The notes below the pieces were generated by a model. It made no database searches. It saw nothing but the letters and a program-made list of their open reading frames with translations, and was not told where the DNA came from. The translations under genes were made by a program, and so were the position numbers. A stretch of 64,000 bases of DNA, from NCBI GenBank assembly GCA_902778115.1, contig CACYWG010000001.1:124001-188000 (forward strand), written 5' to 3'. How positions within the stretch are numbered: the stretch's first letter is position 1; each line of letters opens with the position of its first letter. This document shows positions 7,773 through 17,441 of the stretch, piece by piece. This DNA comes from Oscillospiraceae bacterium. GTDB lineage: Bacteria > Bacillota > Clostridia > Oscillospirales > Oscillospiraceae.

Positions 7773-10022
7773 GTGAAAATTGCTAAAATTGCGGTTTCCG
7801 CCGCACCATATTGGATAGACAAGCCTTATGATTATCTGATCCCCGAGGAACTGCAGGATACTGCGCTCCCCGGGGTAAGGGTTTATGTACCCTTTTCCAA
7901 AGGCAACCGCCTGTGCGAAGGTATTATTCTGGCCGTGTCCGACGAGAGCGGATACAGCGGCGATAAGCTGAAGGCTGTTTTCCGGCTGTTGGACGAGCAG
8001 CCGATCTTAAGCGACTCCCAGATCAGACTGGCGCTGTTTATGCGGGAACGCTTTTTCTGCACGGTCTATGATGCGGTCAAGGCGATCCTGCCTGCTGGGC
8101 TCTGGTTCAACGATCAGGGCGAACGCAGGGTCAAGGATAAAATGCTGCCGATGATCCGCCTCGCCGTTTCCGCAGAGGAAGCTGCGGCGGCAGGGGAGAC
8201 GAAGCGCCGCCGCGCACCGCAGCAGGCAAGAATTCTGGAGCTCTTATGCAGCTTTGAGGCTTTGCCGCTGCATGACGTTCTGCAGCATACGGACGCGTCG
8301 CGCCAGGCTGCCAAGGCCCTTGAAAAGCAGGGACTCGTCCAGTTATATGAGCGGGAAGTGTTCCGTCGTCCGAAAATATACAGTGATGAACTGATCCCGC
8401 TTCCGCAGCTAAATGCTGCACAAGAACAGGTGTTTCTCGGCCTTCAGAAGATGGCAGACGAGGGAAAAGCCTCGGCTGCGCTTCTGTTTGGTGTCACGGG
8501 CAGCGGAAAAACCAGTGTTTATATTCATTTGATTCAAAAGACATTGGAAAAAGGAAAGTCTGCGATCCTGCTTGTCCCCGAGATTGCCTTGACTCCGCAG
8601 ATGCTGCAGACCTTTTCCTCCTATTTTGGCAATCAGATTGCCGTGCTCCACTCCAGCCTTTCCGTAGGCGAACGCTACGACGAATGGAAACGCATCCGCA
8701 GCGGACAGGCCAGGCTTGTCATCGGCACTCGCAGCGCTGTATTTGCACCGGTCAATGAACTCGGCCTGCTGATCATTGACGAAGAGCAGGAGGAGAGTTA
8801 TAAATCCGAAAATACGCCGCGATACAACACGCGCGATGTGGCAAAATATCTTTGCGCCCGTGCCGGATGCCTGCTTCTGCTCGGCTCTGCAACGCCGGAC
8901 GTTTCCAGCCGCTACTACGCGGAAACCGGCCGCTACGCCTTTTTTACGCTTCCTGAGCGCTACAACGATATGGCGCTTCCGGAAGTGCGCATCGTCGATA
9001 TGAAGCGTGAGCTGCGCCGCGGCAATACGGGGGATATCAGCGAATATCTCCGTGACGAGCTGCAGAAAAATATCGAGCGGAAGGAACAGAGTATCCTCTT
9101 CATCAACCGCCGCGGCGCGCATAAGCTCATCAGCTGCGGCAGCTGCGGTTTTACCTACCGCTGTCCGCGCTGCAGCGTTTCTCTGACCTATCACAGCAGC
9201 AACCGGCGGCTGATCTGCCATTACTGCGGATATTCTCAGCGGGTAGACGCGCTTTGCCCGGACTGCGGGGGAGAACTCAAATATCTTGGAAGCGGCACAC
9301 AATATGTTGTCGAGCAGCTTAACGAGTTGTTTCCCGGCGTGGAGGTGCTGCGGATGGATACGGATTCCGTGGCCCCCGTCGGTTCTCACGAGCCCCTGTT
9401 TGAACGATTCAAGCAGGAAAACATCCCGATCATGGTCGGAACGCAGATGGTCACCAAGGGTTTGAACTTTGAAAATGTGACCCTTGTCGGCGTTCTCTCC
9501 GCTGATCAAAGTCTGTATGCCGGTGATTACCGTGCCGGAGAACGAACTTTTTCCCTGATCACTCAGGTGGTCGGCCGCAGCGGCCGCGGATCAAAACCGG
9601 GCCGTGCCGTAATCCAGACCTATACGCCGGATAATCAGATCATCCGGCAGGCCGCCGCCCAGGATTACGAAGCTTTTTATGCTTCGGAAATGGAACTTCG
9701 GCGTTTGCAGCATGCGCCGCCGGTCTGCGATCTGATCTCACTGACCGCTTCCGGTCTCTTCGAGGAGCAGGTTCTGCGTACAGCGCATTATATGTCCGAT
9801 TGGCTCCGCAAAGCGACAGCGAATCGCCCTGGAACAATCGTGATGGGGCCTGCCCCGCTCAGTGTAGTTAAAATCAACAATCGATACCGCTACAGGGTGA
9901 ATCTTGCCTGCCATGCCGATTCCGTGATGCGCAGCCTCATTTCACAAATCGTCATGGAATGCAGTGCCGATAAGCGCTTTAAGGGCGTATCGGTATTCGC
10001 AGACAACGATCCTGTGGAATAG
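7773..10022 (+). CDS. priA: Primosomal replication restart helicase PriA
   Basis: PriA reloads the replisome at stalled forks. The 749-residue protein has an N-terminal DNA-binding region, a helicase Walker A (GVTGSGKTSVY), a DEEQ Walker B, and a zinc region with paired Cys motifs (CGSCGFTYRCPRC and CHYCGY...CPDCGG). Motif VI (QVVGRSGRG) is also present. The GTG start at 7773 follows a GGCAGGAA site. It sits in the conserved rpoZ-priA-def-fmt order. Confidence 0.97.
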   Translation: MKIAKIAVSAAPYWIDKPYDYLIPEELQDTALPGVRVYVPFSKGNRLCEGIILAVSDESGYSGDKLKAVFRLLDEQPILSDSQIRLALFMRERFFCTVYDAVKAILPAGLWFNDQGERRVKDKMLPMIRLAVSAEEAAAAGETKRRRAPQQARILELLCSFEALPLHDVLQHTDASRQAAKALEKQGLVQLYEREVFRRPKIYSDELIPLPQLNAAQEQVFLGLQKMADEGKASAALLFGVTGSGKTSVYIHLIQKTLEKGKSAILLVPEIALTPQMLQTFSSYFGNQIAVLHSSLSVGERYDEWKRIRSGQARLVIGTRSAVFAPVNELGLLIIDEEQEESYKSENTPRYNTRDVAKYLCARAGCLLLLGSATPDVSSRYYAETGRYAFFTLPERYNDMALPEVRIVDMKRELRRGNTGDISEYLRDELQKNIERKEQSILFINRRGAHKLISCGSCGFTYRCPRCSVSLTYHSSNRRLICHYCGYSQRVDALCPDCGGELKYLGSGTQYVVEQLNELFPGVEVLRMDTDSVAPVGSHEPLFERFKQENIPIMVGTQMVTKGLNFENVTLVGVLSADQSLYAGDYRAGERTFSLITQVVGRSGRGSKPGRAVIQTYTPDNQIIRQAAAQDYEAFYASEMELRRLQHAPPVCDLISLTASGLFEEQVLRTAHYMSDWLRKATANRPGTIVMGPAPLSVVKINNRYRYRVNLACHADSVMRSLISQIVMECSADKRFKGVSVFADNDPVE

Positions 10023-10055
10023 ATACAGCCGCATATGCGGCGGATGGGAGAAGCT

Positions 10056-10553
10056 ATGGCTTTACGTAATATATTGACGAAAGAAGAGCCCCTGCTCTAT
10101 AAAAAATGCCGCCCGGTGACGGCGTTCAATGAGCGGCTTCATCAGCTGCTGGACGATATGGCCGATACACTCAAGCAGGCCAACGGCGTTGGTCTCGCTG
10201 CACCGCAGGTCGGTGTTCTGCGCCGAGTGGTGCTCGTCATTGAGACAAACGTTCCCGAAGGTGAATCGGAGTATATCATCGAGCTCATTAATCCCGAAAT
10301 CATTGAAAGTTCCGGCGTGCAGAACGGCGCCGAAGGCTGCCTTAGCGTACCGGGAGAATATGGACTTGTAGAACGGCCGATGTATGTCAAGGTACGCGCA
10401 CAGGACCGCAACGGCGAATGGTTTGAGGTCGAGGGGACCGGACTGACGGCCCGCTGTTTCTGCCATGAGCTGGATCATCTGGACGGTGTGGTTTTTACCT
10501 CGCGCTGCGAGCGCATGCTCACGGAGGAAGAACTCCAGAGCGGCAAATTTTAA
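10056..10553 (+). CDS. def: Peptide deformylase
   Basis: Def removes the formyl group from nascent proteins. All three metal motifs are present: GVGLAAPQVG, EGCLSVPG (Cys ligand) and CHELDHLDG (HExxH). ATGs at 10035 and 10044 are in frame, but GGGAG at 10046-10050 favours ATG 10056, giving 165 residues starting MALRNIL. fmt follows immediately, so the two opposing formyl-Met steps are co-expressed. Confidence 0.96.
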   Translation: MALRNILTKEEPLLYKKCRPVTAFNERLHQLLDDMADTLKQANGVGLAAPQVGVLRRVVLVIETNVPEGESEYIIELINPEIIESSGVQNGAEGCLSVPGEYGLVERPMYVKVRAQDRNGEWFEVEGTGLTARCFCHELDHLDGVVFTSRCERMLTEEELQSGKF

Positions 10554-10569
10554 GCCTTGAGGTTTAGCG

Positions 10570-11496
10570 ATGCGTATTGTGTTTATGGGCACGCCCGCCT
10601 TTGCTGAGGCGTCGCTGAAAAAACTGATCGACGAGCATTTTGACGTTGTCGGCGTATTCACCCAGCCGGACAAGGCGCGCGGACGAGGCATGACCGTCAG
10701 CTTTTCTCCGGTCAAGGAACTGGCTCTGCAGGCAGGACTCCCGGTCTTCCAGCCGGAATCCATGCGCGACGGTACGGCCCTGACACAGCTGCGGGAGCTT
10801 CAGCCCGATATTCTGGTCGTCGTCGCCTATGGGCGGATCTTGCCGGATGAGATCCTCGCGCTGCCGAAATACGGCGCCGTCAATGTCCATGCGTCGCTCC
10901 TGCCCAAGTATCGCGGCGCCGCCCCCATCCAGTGGGCGATATTAAACGGTGACCGGGTGACCGGCGTCAGCACCATGTACCTTGCCCATGATATGGACAG
11001 CGGCGATATCATCTACACACGTGAAACGGAAATCGGTGAAAAGGAGAGCTCCGGCGAACTCTTTGACCGCCTGATGGTCATGGGTGCCGAGCTTCTGACG
11101 GTGACGCTGCGCGATATCGAAGCGGGCACCGCACCGCGTATCCCGCAGGATCACAGCAAGGCAAGCTACGTCACCATGCTGGATAAATCCATGTCGCCGA
11201 TCGATTGGAGCCGTTCTGCGCGCAGTATCATGAAGCAGATCTTCGGACTGCAGCCCTGGCCGGTTGCGACCATGGAGCTGAACGGAACGACGCTTCGCGT
11301 CTTTGACGCGGACTATACCGGGCGGCATTCGAACGCTGTTCCCGGAACAGTTCTGCATGCCGATCAAAGCGGCATTGAGATCGCCTGCGGAGAGGGAGAG
11401 TCCCTTCGCATTACCGAACTGCAGGCGCCGGGCAAAAAAAGAATGTCCGCGGCCGATTATCTGCGCGGGCATCCGATCACGGGCGGAGTGAATTGA
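10570..11496 (+). CDS. fmt: Methionyl-tRNA formyltransferase
   Basis: Fmt formylates initiator Met-tRNA using 10-formyl-THF. The N-terminus MRIVFMGTPAFAEASL, the SLLPKYRGAAPIQWA folate-site signature and the C-terminal OB-like region are all present in 308 residues. Spacing to def is 16 bases, and rsmB begins two bases after the stop. Confidence 0.97.
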   Translation: MRIVFMGTPAFAEASLKKLIDEHFDVVGVFTQPDKARGRGMTVSFSPVKELALQAGLPVFQPESMRDGTALTQLRELQPDILVVVAYGRILPDEILALPKYGAVNVHASLLPKYRGAAPIQWAILNGDRVTGVSTMYLAHDMDSGDIIYTRETEIGEKESSGELFDRLMVMGAELLTVTLRDIEAGTAPRIPQDHSKASYVTMLDKSMSPIDWSRSARSIMKQIFGLQPWPVATMELNGTTLRVFDADYTGRHSNAVPGTVLHADQSGIEIACGEGESLRITELQAPGKKRMSAADYLRGHPITGGVN

Positions 11497-11497
11497 T

Positions 11498-12814
11498 ATG
11501 AGTACGGCAAGAGAAGCCGCGCTGACTGTTTTGGAACGCTGCCGCCGTGACGGAGCTTGGTCCGGCCAGGTGCTGGACAGGCTGCTGCAAAGCGGTTCAT
11601 TGGATGCCAAAGACGCTGCGCTGGCAGTTCAACTCAGCCTGGGCGTGATACAAAACAGCCGATTTCTCGATTATTATATTGATTTATATTGTCATTCCTC
11701 CAAATTGGAGCCGAAGCTGCGGGATCTTCTCCGCCTCGGCGCCTATCAGATTCTTTTGCTGGACAAGATCCCGTCGCATGCCGCCGTGGATGAAAGTGTT
11801 TCACTCTGCCGCGCTGCCGGTCTGTCCCGAGCATCGGGTCTGGCCAATGCGGTCCTTCGGCGTTTGAGCGAGCATAAAAAAGATCTTCCAGAAATCCCCG
11901 GCAAGGGAAGCGCCTCCTATTTGTCGATTCGATACAGTCAGTCAGCCTGGCTTGCGGAAGAGTTGATCAGGCAGCATGGCTATGACTTTACGGAAGCATT
12001 TTTCCTTGCTTGTCAGCAGCCTTCGGGCATTGATCTGCAGATCAACACGCTGAAAGCCGATCTAAAGACATATACAGACTTTCTGCAGCAGAATGGAAAA
12101 GCTTTTGATTGTCCGCCTTTTCCCATAAACTGCGTTCATTTGCGCGGCGGCAATCCCGGCGATCTTCCGGGATATGAGGACGGCCTGTTCTATGTGCAGG
12201 ATCGCGCGGCAGCCATGGCGATCGAGCTTGCCGGAGTTCGTCCCGGCCTGAAGGTATTGGACGCCTGTGCAGCGCCTGGCGGAAAAAGCTTTGCGTCTGC
12301 CATCCGCATGGAAAACCGCGGGGAGATCGTCTCCTGCGATCTGCACGAGAAAAAACTGCGGCTGATTGAAAGCGGCGCAAAGCGTCTTGGCATCGGCTGC
12401 ATCAAAACGATGGCGGCTGACGCGTCGCAGCTGAGATCGGAATGGCAGAACGCCTTCGATTTGGTCATCGCGGACGTGCCCTGTTCGGGCTTTGGCGTCA
12501 TGAGAAAAAAGCCGGAGATCCGGATGCGAAGCTGTGAGGATGTAGCCCGCCTGCCGGAGATCCAGGCCAGGATCCTGGATAACCTGTCCAACTATGTTAT
12601 GCCTGGCGGCACCCTGCTGTACTCCACCTGCACGGTTCTGCGTCAGGAAAATGAGGCAGTCGTGGAAGGCTTTCTGCGTACGCATCGGTCGTTCCGTCCG
12701 GCGGAGTTTACTGTCGGTGACAAAGCTTCCAGCAACGGCTGCTACACCTTCTGGCCGCATGTGGACGGCACAGACGGATTTTTCGTTTCAAAACTGATAC
12801 GGGGAACTGAATGA
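11498..12814 (+). CDS. rsmB: 16S rRNA (cytosine-967-C5)-methyltransferase RsmB
   Basis: This 438-residue protein has an N-terminal NusB-like RNA-binding domain (about 1-135) and a SAM methyltransferase domain with DACAAPGGKS. The two catalytic cysteines lie in DVPCSGFG and YSTCT. The gene overlaps rlmN by four bases. Confidence 0.95.
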   Translation: MSTAREAALTVLERCRRDGAWSGQVLDRLLQSGSLDAKDAALAVQLSLGVIQNSRFLDYYIDLYCHSSKLEPKLRDLLRLGAYQILLLDKIPSHAAVDESVSLCRAAGLSRASGLANAVLRRLSEHKKDLPEIPGKGSASYLSIRYSQSAWLAEELIRQHGYDFTEAFFLACQQPSGIDLQINTLKADLKTYTDFLQQNGKAFDCPPFPINCVHLRGGNPGDLPGYEDGLFYVQDRAAAMAIELAGVRPGLKVLDACAAPGGKSFASAIRMENRGEIVSCDLHEKKLRLIESGAKRLGIGCIKTMAADASQLRSEWQNAFDLVIADVPCSGFGVMRKKPEIRMRSCEDVARLPEIQARILDNLSNYVMPGGTLLYSTCTVLRQENEAVVEGFLRTHRSFRPAEFTVGDKASSNGCYTFWPHVDGTDGFFVSKLIRGTE

Positions 12815-13863
12815 AAAAAGACATTGTATCTCTGCTTCCGGAAGAGTTGGAGGAAGATCTCCGTCAGCTCGGGGAGCCCGCATACCGGGCCGGACAGATT
12901 TTTCGCTGGCTGGGCCGCGGCGTCCGGGATTTTGACGCCATGAGCGATCTATCCAAAAATCTGCGGGAAAAATTAAAAGAGAATTACAGAATCTATGCGC
13001 CAAAGGTTTTGCGCAAACAGATTTCTTCGATCGACGGTACGATCAAATATCTTTGGGAACTGCAGGATGGGCAGGCTGTGGAAACGGTCGTGATGAGTTA
13101 TCAGCACGGCAACACGGTCTGCGTCTCCTCGCAGGTAGGCTGCCGGCAGGGCTGCGCCTTCTGCGCATCCACCATCGGCGGCCTGATCCGCAATCTGACG
13201 CCGTCCGAAATTCTCGATGAAGTCATGTTTTCCCAGCTGGATTCCGGGAAAGAGATCTCCAACATCGTGCTGATGGGGATCGGCGAGCCTTTGGACAATT
13301 TCGACAACGTCATGCGTTTTTTGCAGCTCGTCAATCATCCGAAAGGCATGAACATCGGCATGAGGCACATTTCTCTTTCCACCTGCGGCATCACCGAACG
13401 CTTTGACGATCTTGCAGCGCGTGATCTTCAGCTGACGCTGTCTGTTTCGCTTCACGCGCCGGACGACGAGACCCGCTCCCGCTTGATGCCCGCCAATCGA
13501 GGCCGCGGCGTTGACCAACTAATTGCCTGCTGCAAAAAATACTTTGAAAAGACCGGCCGACGCATTTCGTTTGAATATGCCATGATCGACGGTGTGAATG
13601 ATACGGCTTTCCATGCGCAAAAACTTGCTGCTCTGGCCAGGGAAGTATCCGCACATGTCAATCTGATCCCGCTCAACCATGTGGAGGAGCGACAGTTTCG
13701 TCCTTCCACGTCCGGGCATATGAAAGCATTTATCAAGATACTCGAAGAGCACCAGGTCAATGTCACCGTTCGCCGCCGCCTCGGCAGCGACGTGGACGCG
13801 TCCTGCGGTCAGCTGCGCAGAAAACGTGAGATAGACAGAAATCGAAATGCCGCTGAGGGGTAA
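12811..13863 (+). CDS. rlmN: Dual-specificity 23S rRNA/tRNA adenine-C2 methyltransferase RlmN
   Basis: This radical SAM enzyme methylates A2503 of 23S rRNA and A37 of some tRNAs. The cluster motif CRQGCAFC (CxxxCxxC) is intact. The methyl-carrying Cys appears in DASCGQLR near the C-terminus. Length (350) is normal. It is coupled to rsmB by overlap and lies just before the PP2C phosphatase gene, as in Bacillus. Confidence 0.96.
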   Translation: MKKDIVSLLPEELEEDLRQLGEPAYRAGQIFRWLGRGVRDFDAMSDLSKNLREKLKENYRIYAPKVLRKQISSIDGTIKYLWELQDGQAVETVVMSYQHGNTVCVSSQVGCRQGCAFCASTIGGLIRNLTPSEILDEVMFSQLDSGKEISNIVLMGIGEPLDNFDNVMRFLQLVNHPKGMNIGMRHISLSTCGITERFDDLAARDLQLTLSVSLHAPDDETRSRLMPANRGRGVDQLIACCKKYFEKTGRRISFEYAMIDGVNDTAFHAQKLAALAREVSAHVNLIPLNHVEERQFRPSTSGHMKAFIKILEEHQVNVTVRRRLGSDVDASCGQLRRKREIDRNRNAAEG

Positions 13864-13866
13864 TTC

Positions 13867-14616
13867 ATGATGAAAAGCTTTGGGTTAACCGACAAGGGAA
13901 ATGTCCGCAAGGATAACCAGGACTGCTTTATTATAGAGCGCTGTGAATCACAGAACTGCCTGGTCCTTGCACTCTGCGACGGGATGGGCGGCGCGAAGGC
14001 CGGCGGCGTAGCCAGCCAGCTTTCCAACAAAGCTTTTATCTCGCATATTTACGGCAGACTGACTTCCCGGGTGAAAAAGCGTCTGGATTATGAGACGCTT
14101 TTGAAAGAAGCCTGCAGCGAAGCAAACGGGGTATCCTTTGAATACTCCCGGTTTGATGAGGCCTTCAATGGCATGGGGACCACGCTTGTGGGTGGTATTT
14201 TGAAATTCGACGGATCCGGCTATATTATCAATGTCGGCGACAGCCGCGCTTATCTGATTTCCCGCCGATCCCGTCAGATCACTCAGATCACCAGGGACCA
14301 CTCACTGGTGGAGGAGCTGCTCGAATATGGCGCGATCACAGAAGAAGAGGCGCGCGTTCATCCGCAGAAAAACATTATTACGCGGGCTGTCGGATCCGAG
14401 GCGCAGGTTGAGGCGGACTACTATCGCTTCTCACTGAAATCCGGCGATATTCTTCTGCTGTGCTCTGACGGCCTTTCCAATACGCTGACCGATCAGGAAA
14501 TGCTTTCGTTTGCCGAAGACTATCCGGATCCGGAAGCCCTGTGTCATCAACTGATGGACTGCGCGCTGAAACGGGACGCCAGAGACAACGTTACGGTGAT
14601 TGCCGTCGCAAAATAA
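13867..14616 (+). CDS. prpC: PP2C-type Ser/Thr phosphatase PrpC/Stp
   Basis: The protein is cytoplasmic and of the usual length (249 residues). The metal-binding PP2C motifs are all present: RKDNQD, CDGMGGAKAGGVAS, NVGDSRAYL, LCSDGLSN and RDNVTVI. It reverses the phosphorylation carried out by the kinase encoded next, nine bases downstream. Confidence 0.95.
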   Translation: MMKSFGLTDKGNVRKDNQDCFIIERCESQNCLVLALCDGMGGAKAGGVASQLSNKAFISHIYGRLTSRVKKRLDYETLLKEACSEANGVSFEYSRFDEAFNGMGTTLVGGILKFDGSGYIINVGDSRAYLISRRSRQITQITRDHSLVEELLEYGAITEEEARVHPQKNIITRAVGSEAQVEADYYRFSLKSGDILLLCSDGLSNTLTDQEMLSFAEDYPDPEALCHQLMDCALKRDARDNVTVIAVAK

Positions 14617-14625
14617 GGGGACGCT

Positions 14626-16311
14626 ATGAACGAGAACGATAAAAATATCGGTCTGCTGCTGGACGATCGTTACGAACTGCTCGAGAAAGTCGGCGAAGGC
14701 GGCATGGCCGTTGTATACAGTGCGCTTGACCGAAGGCTGAACCGAAACGTCGCTGTTAAAATCATGCGGGACGAGATGGCGGCCGATGAGGAATTCAAGC
14801 GGCGTTTCTGCGCCGAATCGCAGGCAGTCGCCATGATGTCGCATCCGAATATTGTCGCTGTCTATGACGTCAGCCACAGCGATCAGATGGAATATATCGT
14901 CATGGAACTGATCGACGGCATTACGCTCAAGCAGTACATGGACCGCCGCGGCATTCTCAGTTGGAAAGAAGCGGTGCATTTTTCCAAGCAGATTGCTCGT
15001 GCACTCGGTCATGCGCATGAGCGGGGGATTATCCACCGGGATATCAAGCCGCAGAACATCATGCTTTTGCGGGACGGCACCATTAAAGTGGCCGATTTTG
15101 GCATCGCCTCATTGGAAAATGAGTTTCAGGAGGCCGATGGACAGGCCATCGGATCGATCCATTATATTGCGCCGGAGCAGGCGAGGGGAGATCTCCCCGA
15201 CGCCAGAAGCGATATTTATTCGCTTGGCGTCGTTATGTATGAGATGGTAACGGGTGAGGTGCCCTATACCGGAGATACGCTCGGCGAGATTGCGGTCAAG
15301 CACATGAACGCCACGCCGAAACCGATCCGGGAACTGAATCAGGATCTGCCGGAGGTTCTGGAAGAGATCATCGCACGTGCGATGGCGCCGAATCTTGCCG
15401 ACCGCTACCAAACCGCCGCTGAGCTGGCCGACGATCTGGAGCAGCTGTCTCGGGACGCTGCCAGCGGTCTGGTCGAGGACGCATCTGCCGAAGAGGTGAA
15501 GGCGCCTGACGTTAAGCCCGTGCGCTCTGTCAGCGAGCTGTCAAAAAAGAGCTTCGCCAGAAGAAGGCGGCGTGCTGAACGTGTCAGCTTTTTGTCAGGA
15601 AGTTTTCTTCTGCTTGCGCTGTGCATTGCCGTTTTTGTGTTTCTGTGGAAGTACTGGGTCGCGGATATCTTCGCGCCTGCCGAACGCTTTGAATTGCCGG
15701 ATTTTGTCGGCAAAAGCTATGAACAGCTGGAAAACGACCCGGAGATTTTAAACCGCTATCGCTTTGAAGTCACTTTTGTCGTCGACGAGGATTCGCCTCC
15801 GGGACTGGTACTGAAACAGGAGCCCAAGGCAGGGCGCAGCGTTATGCTCGTTCCCTCAGGTGTCGCCGTAAATCTTGAAGTCAGCACCAACAGCAGCCAG
15901 GTCGCTGTCCCCGATCTGATCAACCGAAATTACGTTGATGCGCTCCTGCTGCTGCAAAACGCTGGTTTTGTCTGTGAGATTGAAAATGCCACTTCGGATA
16001 CCGTATCGCGCGACTATGTGATCTCCAGCAGCCCGGCAGCCGGGGAAGAGATCAGCTACGGCTCAACCGTTTATATCACCGTCAGCAGCGGCCCGGAGAT
16101 TCTCTTCGTTGACGTACCGAACCTGGTCGGCATCTCGGAGGATGCTGCCAAAGCCAAGCTCGAGGCAGCCCGCCTGAGCTACGGCGGAGCTGAACATGTG
16201 TCCAGCGATTTCGAGGCAGGCACGGTCATCGGCCAGATTCCGGAGGCTTTTTCACAGATCGAGGAGCACTCCAAAATCACCCTGGTGATTTCAAGCGGCC
16301 CGGGAGAATAA
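14626..16311 (+). CDS. prkC: PASTA-domain Ser/Thr protein kinase PrkC
   Basis: The kinase domain (about residues 16-275) has the glycine loop GEGGMAVVY, Lys in [14 protein letters not shown] (catalytic Asp139), DFG at 157-159 and APEQARG. A basic juxtamembrane stretch is followed by one transmembrane helix (about 322-345) and three extracellular PASTA repeats (each with PDxxG/PNLVG-like starts), 561 residues in total. PASTA kinases sense muropeptides or lipid II and control wall synthesis. In Bacillus PrkC also triggers germination, relevant in this spore former. Confidence 0.96.
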   Translation: MNENDKNIGLLLDDRYELLEKVGEGGMAVVYSALDRRLNRNVAVKIMRDEMAADEEFKRRFCAESQAVAMMSHPNIVAVYDVSHSDQMEYIVMELIDGITLKQYMDRRGILSWKEAVHFSKQIARALGHAHERGIIHRDIKPQNIMLLRDGTIKVADFGIASLENEFQEADGQAIGSIHYIAPEQARGDLPDARSDIYSLGVVMYEMVTGEVPYTGDTLGEIAVKHMNATPKPIRELNQDLPEVLEEIIARAMAPNLADRYQTAAELADDLEQLSRDAASGLVEDASAEEVKAPDVKPVRSVSELSKKSFARRRRRAERVSFLSGSFLLLALCIAVFVFLWKYWVADIFAPAERFELPDFVGKSYEQLENDPEILNRYRFEVTFVVDEDSPPGLVLKQEPKAGRSVMLVPSGVAVNLEVSTNSSQVAVPDLINRNYVDALLLLQNAGFVCEIENATSDTVSRDYVISSSPAAGEEISYGSTVYITVSSGPEILFVDVPNLVGISEDAAKAKLEAARLSYGGAEHVSSDFEAGTVIGQIPEAFSQIEEHSKITLVISSGPGE

Positions 16312-16312
16312 G

Positions 16313-17203
16313 ATGCAGGAAGGAAGAATCATCAAGGCGCTGAGCGGCTTTTATTATGTGCAGACAGCTGATCGGGTGCTGGAATGTCGGGCGCGCGGAA
16401 AGTTTCGTCTGGACGGGACCTCTCCGCTTGTCGGTGATCGTGTTGTGTGCAGTACAGACGGTGAAGGGAGAGGCCGTATCGACCGTATTCTTGAGAGGAA
16501 GAACTGGTTTATCCGTCCGGCAGTCGCCAATATCGATGCGCTGGTATTCGTCGCAGCCGGTGTGAATCCCGTTACCGATCCTTTTTTGATCGACCGCGTT
16601 TCCGTCATTGCAGAGGAAAGCGGCTGCGAGATGATTGTCTGTGTCAACAAAACGGACCTGGATCCGGCGGATGAACTGTATGCCATCTGTGAAAAGGCTG
16701 GCTTTCCGCTGGTTCGAACAAGCGCTGCGACCGGCGAAGGGATCGACGGACTGTTTCGTTTGCTGCAGAACAAGACCTCCGCATTTACCGGCAACTCCGG
16801 CGTAGGCAAATCCAGTCTGCTGAACTGTCTGCTGCCCGGGCTGCAGGCGGAAACCGCGGCTGTCAGCGAGAAACTGGGACGAGGAAAGCATACGACCCGC
16901 CATGTGGAGCTCTTTCGTCTGGATGAAAACAGCTATATCGCCGATACCCCGGGCTTTGCCTCGTTTGAGCTGGAAATGATGCAGACGATCGCCAAGGAAG
17001 ACCTTGCCGATGATTTTGCCGATTTCCGACCTTATCTCGGCAAATGCCGCTTCCACGACTGCGCGCACTTGAAAGAGCCCGGCTGCGCCGTTACCGAGGC
17101 AGCGCAGCGCGGCGATATCCATCCCAGCCGCTACCGTTCCTACTGCCGACTGTATGAGCTCTGCGCTCAGCAAAATTTCTGGGAGATCAAAAACTCCCGC
17201 TGA
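16313..17203 (+). CDS. rsgA: Ribosome small subunit-dependent GTPase RsgA
   Basis: This circularly permuted GTPase assists 30S maturation. An N-terminal OB-fold precedes NKTD (G4), then GNSGVGKSSL (G1) and DTPGF (G3). The C-terminal zinc knuckle CRFHDCAHLKEPGC is present. Length is 296. In Bacillus, rpe and thiN lie between this gene and spoVM. Here they are missing and the spoVM microoperon follows directly. Confidence 0.95.
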   Translation: MQEGRIIKALSGFYYVQTADRVLECRARGKFRLDGTSPLVGDRVVCSTDGEGRGRIDRILERKNWFIRPAVANIDALVFVAAGVNPVTDPFLIDRVSVIAEESGCEMIVCVNKTDLDPADELYAICEKAGFPLVRTSAATGEGIDGLFRLLQNKTSAFTGNSGVGKSSLLNCLLPGLQAETAAVSEKLGRGKHTTRHVELFRLDENSYIADTPGFASFELEMMQTIAKEDLADDFADFRPYLGKCRFHDCAHLKEPGCAVTEAAQRGDIHPSRYRSYCRLYELCAQQNFWEIKNSR

Positions 17204-17216
17204 CAACATATTCAGG

Positions 17217-17244
17217 TCATTTCCAACCGTCTTCCGCATAGAAT
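17217..17244 (+). promoter_or_regulatory. Candidate sigma-E-like promoter of the spoVM microoperon
   Basis: The -10 element CATAGAAT (17237-17244) matches the sigma-E CATACAnT pattern at seven of eight positions, counting the free base. A weak -35-like TCATTTC lies 13 bases upstream at 17217-17223. The expected transcript start (about 17251) is inside the hairpin described next. This is inferred by pattern only. Confidence 0.45.
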
Positions 17245-17277
17245 GTAGTATTCTACCGTGTGGGAGGCGGTCTTTTT
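17227..17277 (+). terminator. Terminator-like hairpin with the ribosome site in its 3' arm
   Basis: Arms 17227-17244 and 17250-17270 pair through 18 base pairs, including wobbles, with a three-base bulge, and are followed by TCTTTTT. The 3' arm contains the GGGAGG ribosome site of the microgene at 17278, and the T tract runs straight into its ATG. It can terminate rsgA read-through or mask that ribosome site. Confidence 0.65.
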
Positions 17278-17430
17278 ATGCGCAGAGGACGGCGCTGCGT
17301 TTGGGCGTTTTCGTCAATAGCTCTCGGACTTCTGATCATCCTGGGCGTGATCTTGCCCGGCGTGTTTTGGTGGCTGCTGCTTGCCGCCGCCCTTCTGGCT
17401 TTGGGGATCTGGCTGCTGCGGTGCTGTTGA
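17278..17430 (+). CDS. 50-residue membrane microprotein upstream of spoVM
   Basis: This short open frame starts at ATG 17278, with GGGAGG ten bases upstream. It encodes MRRGRRC, then two closely spaced hydrophobic stretches (about residues 8-30 and 31-47) split by PGVFWW, and ends LLRCC. The basic N-terminus suggests an N-in orientation. It ends 11 bases before spoVM and shares its transcript. I do not recognise a family. The position suggests a sporulation or envelope role, but this is only contextual. Confidence 0.6.
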   Translation: MRRGRRCVWAFSSIALGLLIILGVILPGVFWWLLLAAALLALGIWLLRCC

Positions 17431-17441
17431 CAGGAGGACAT

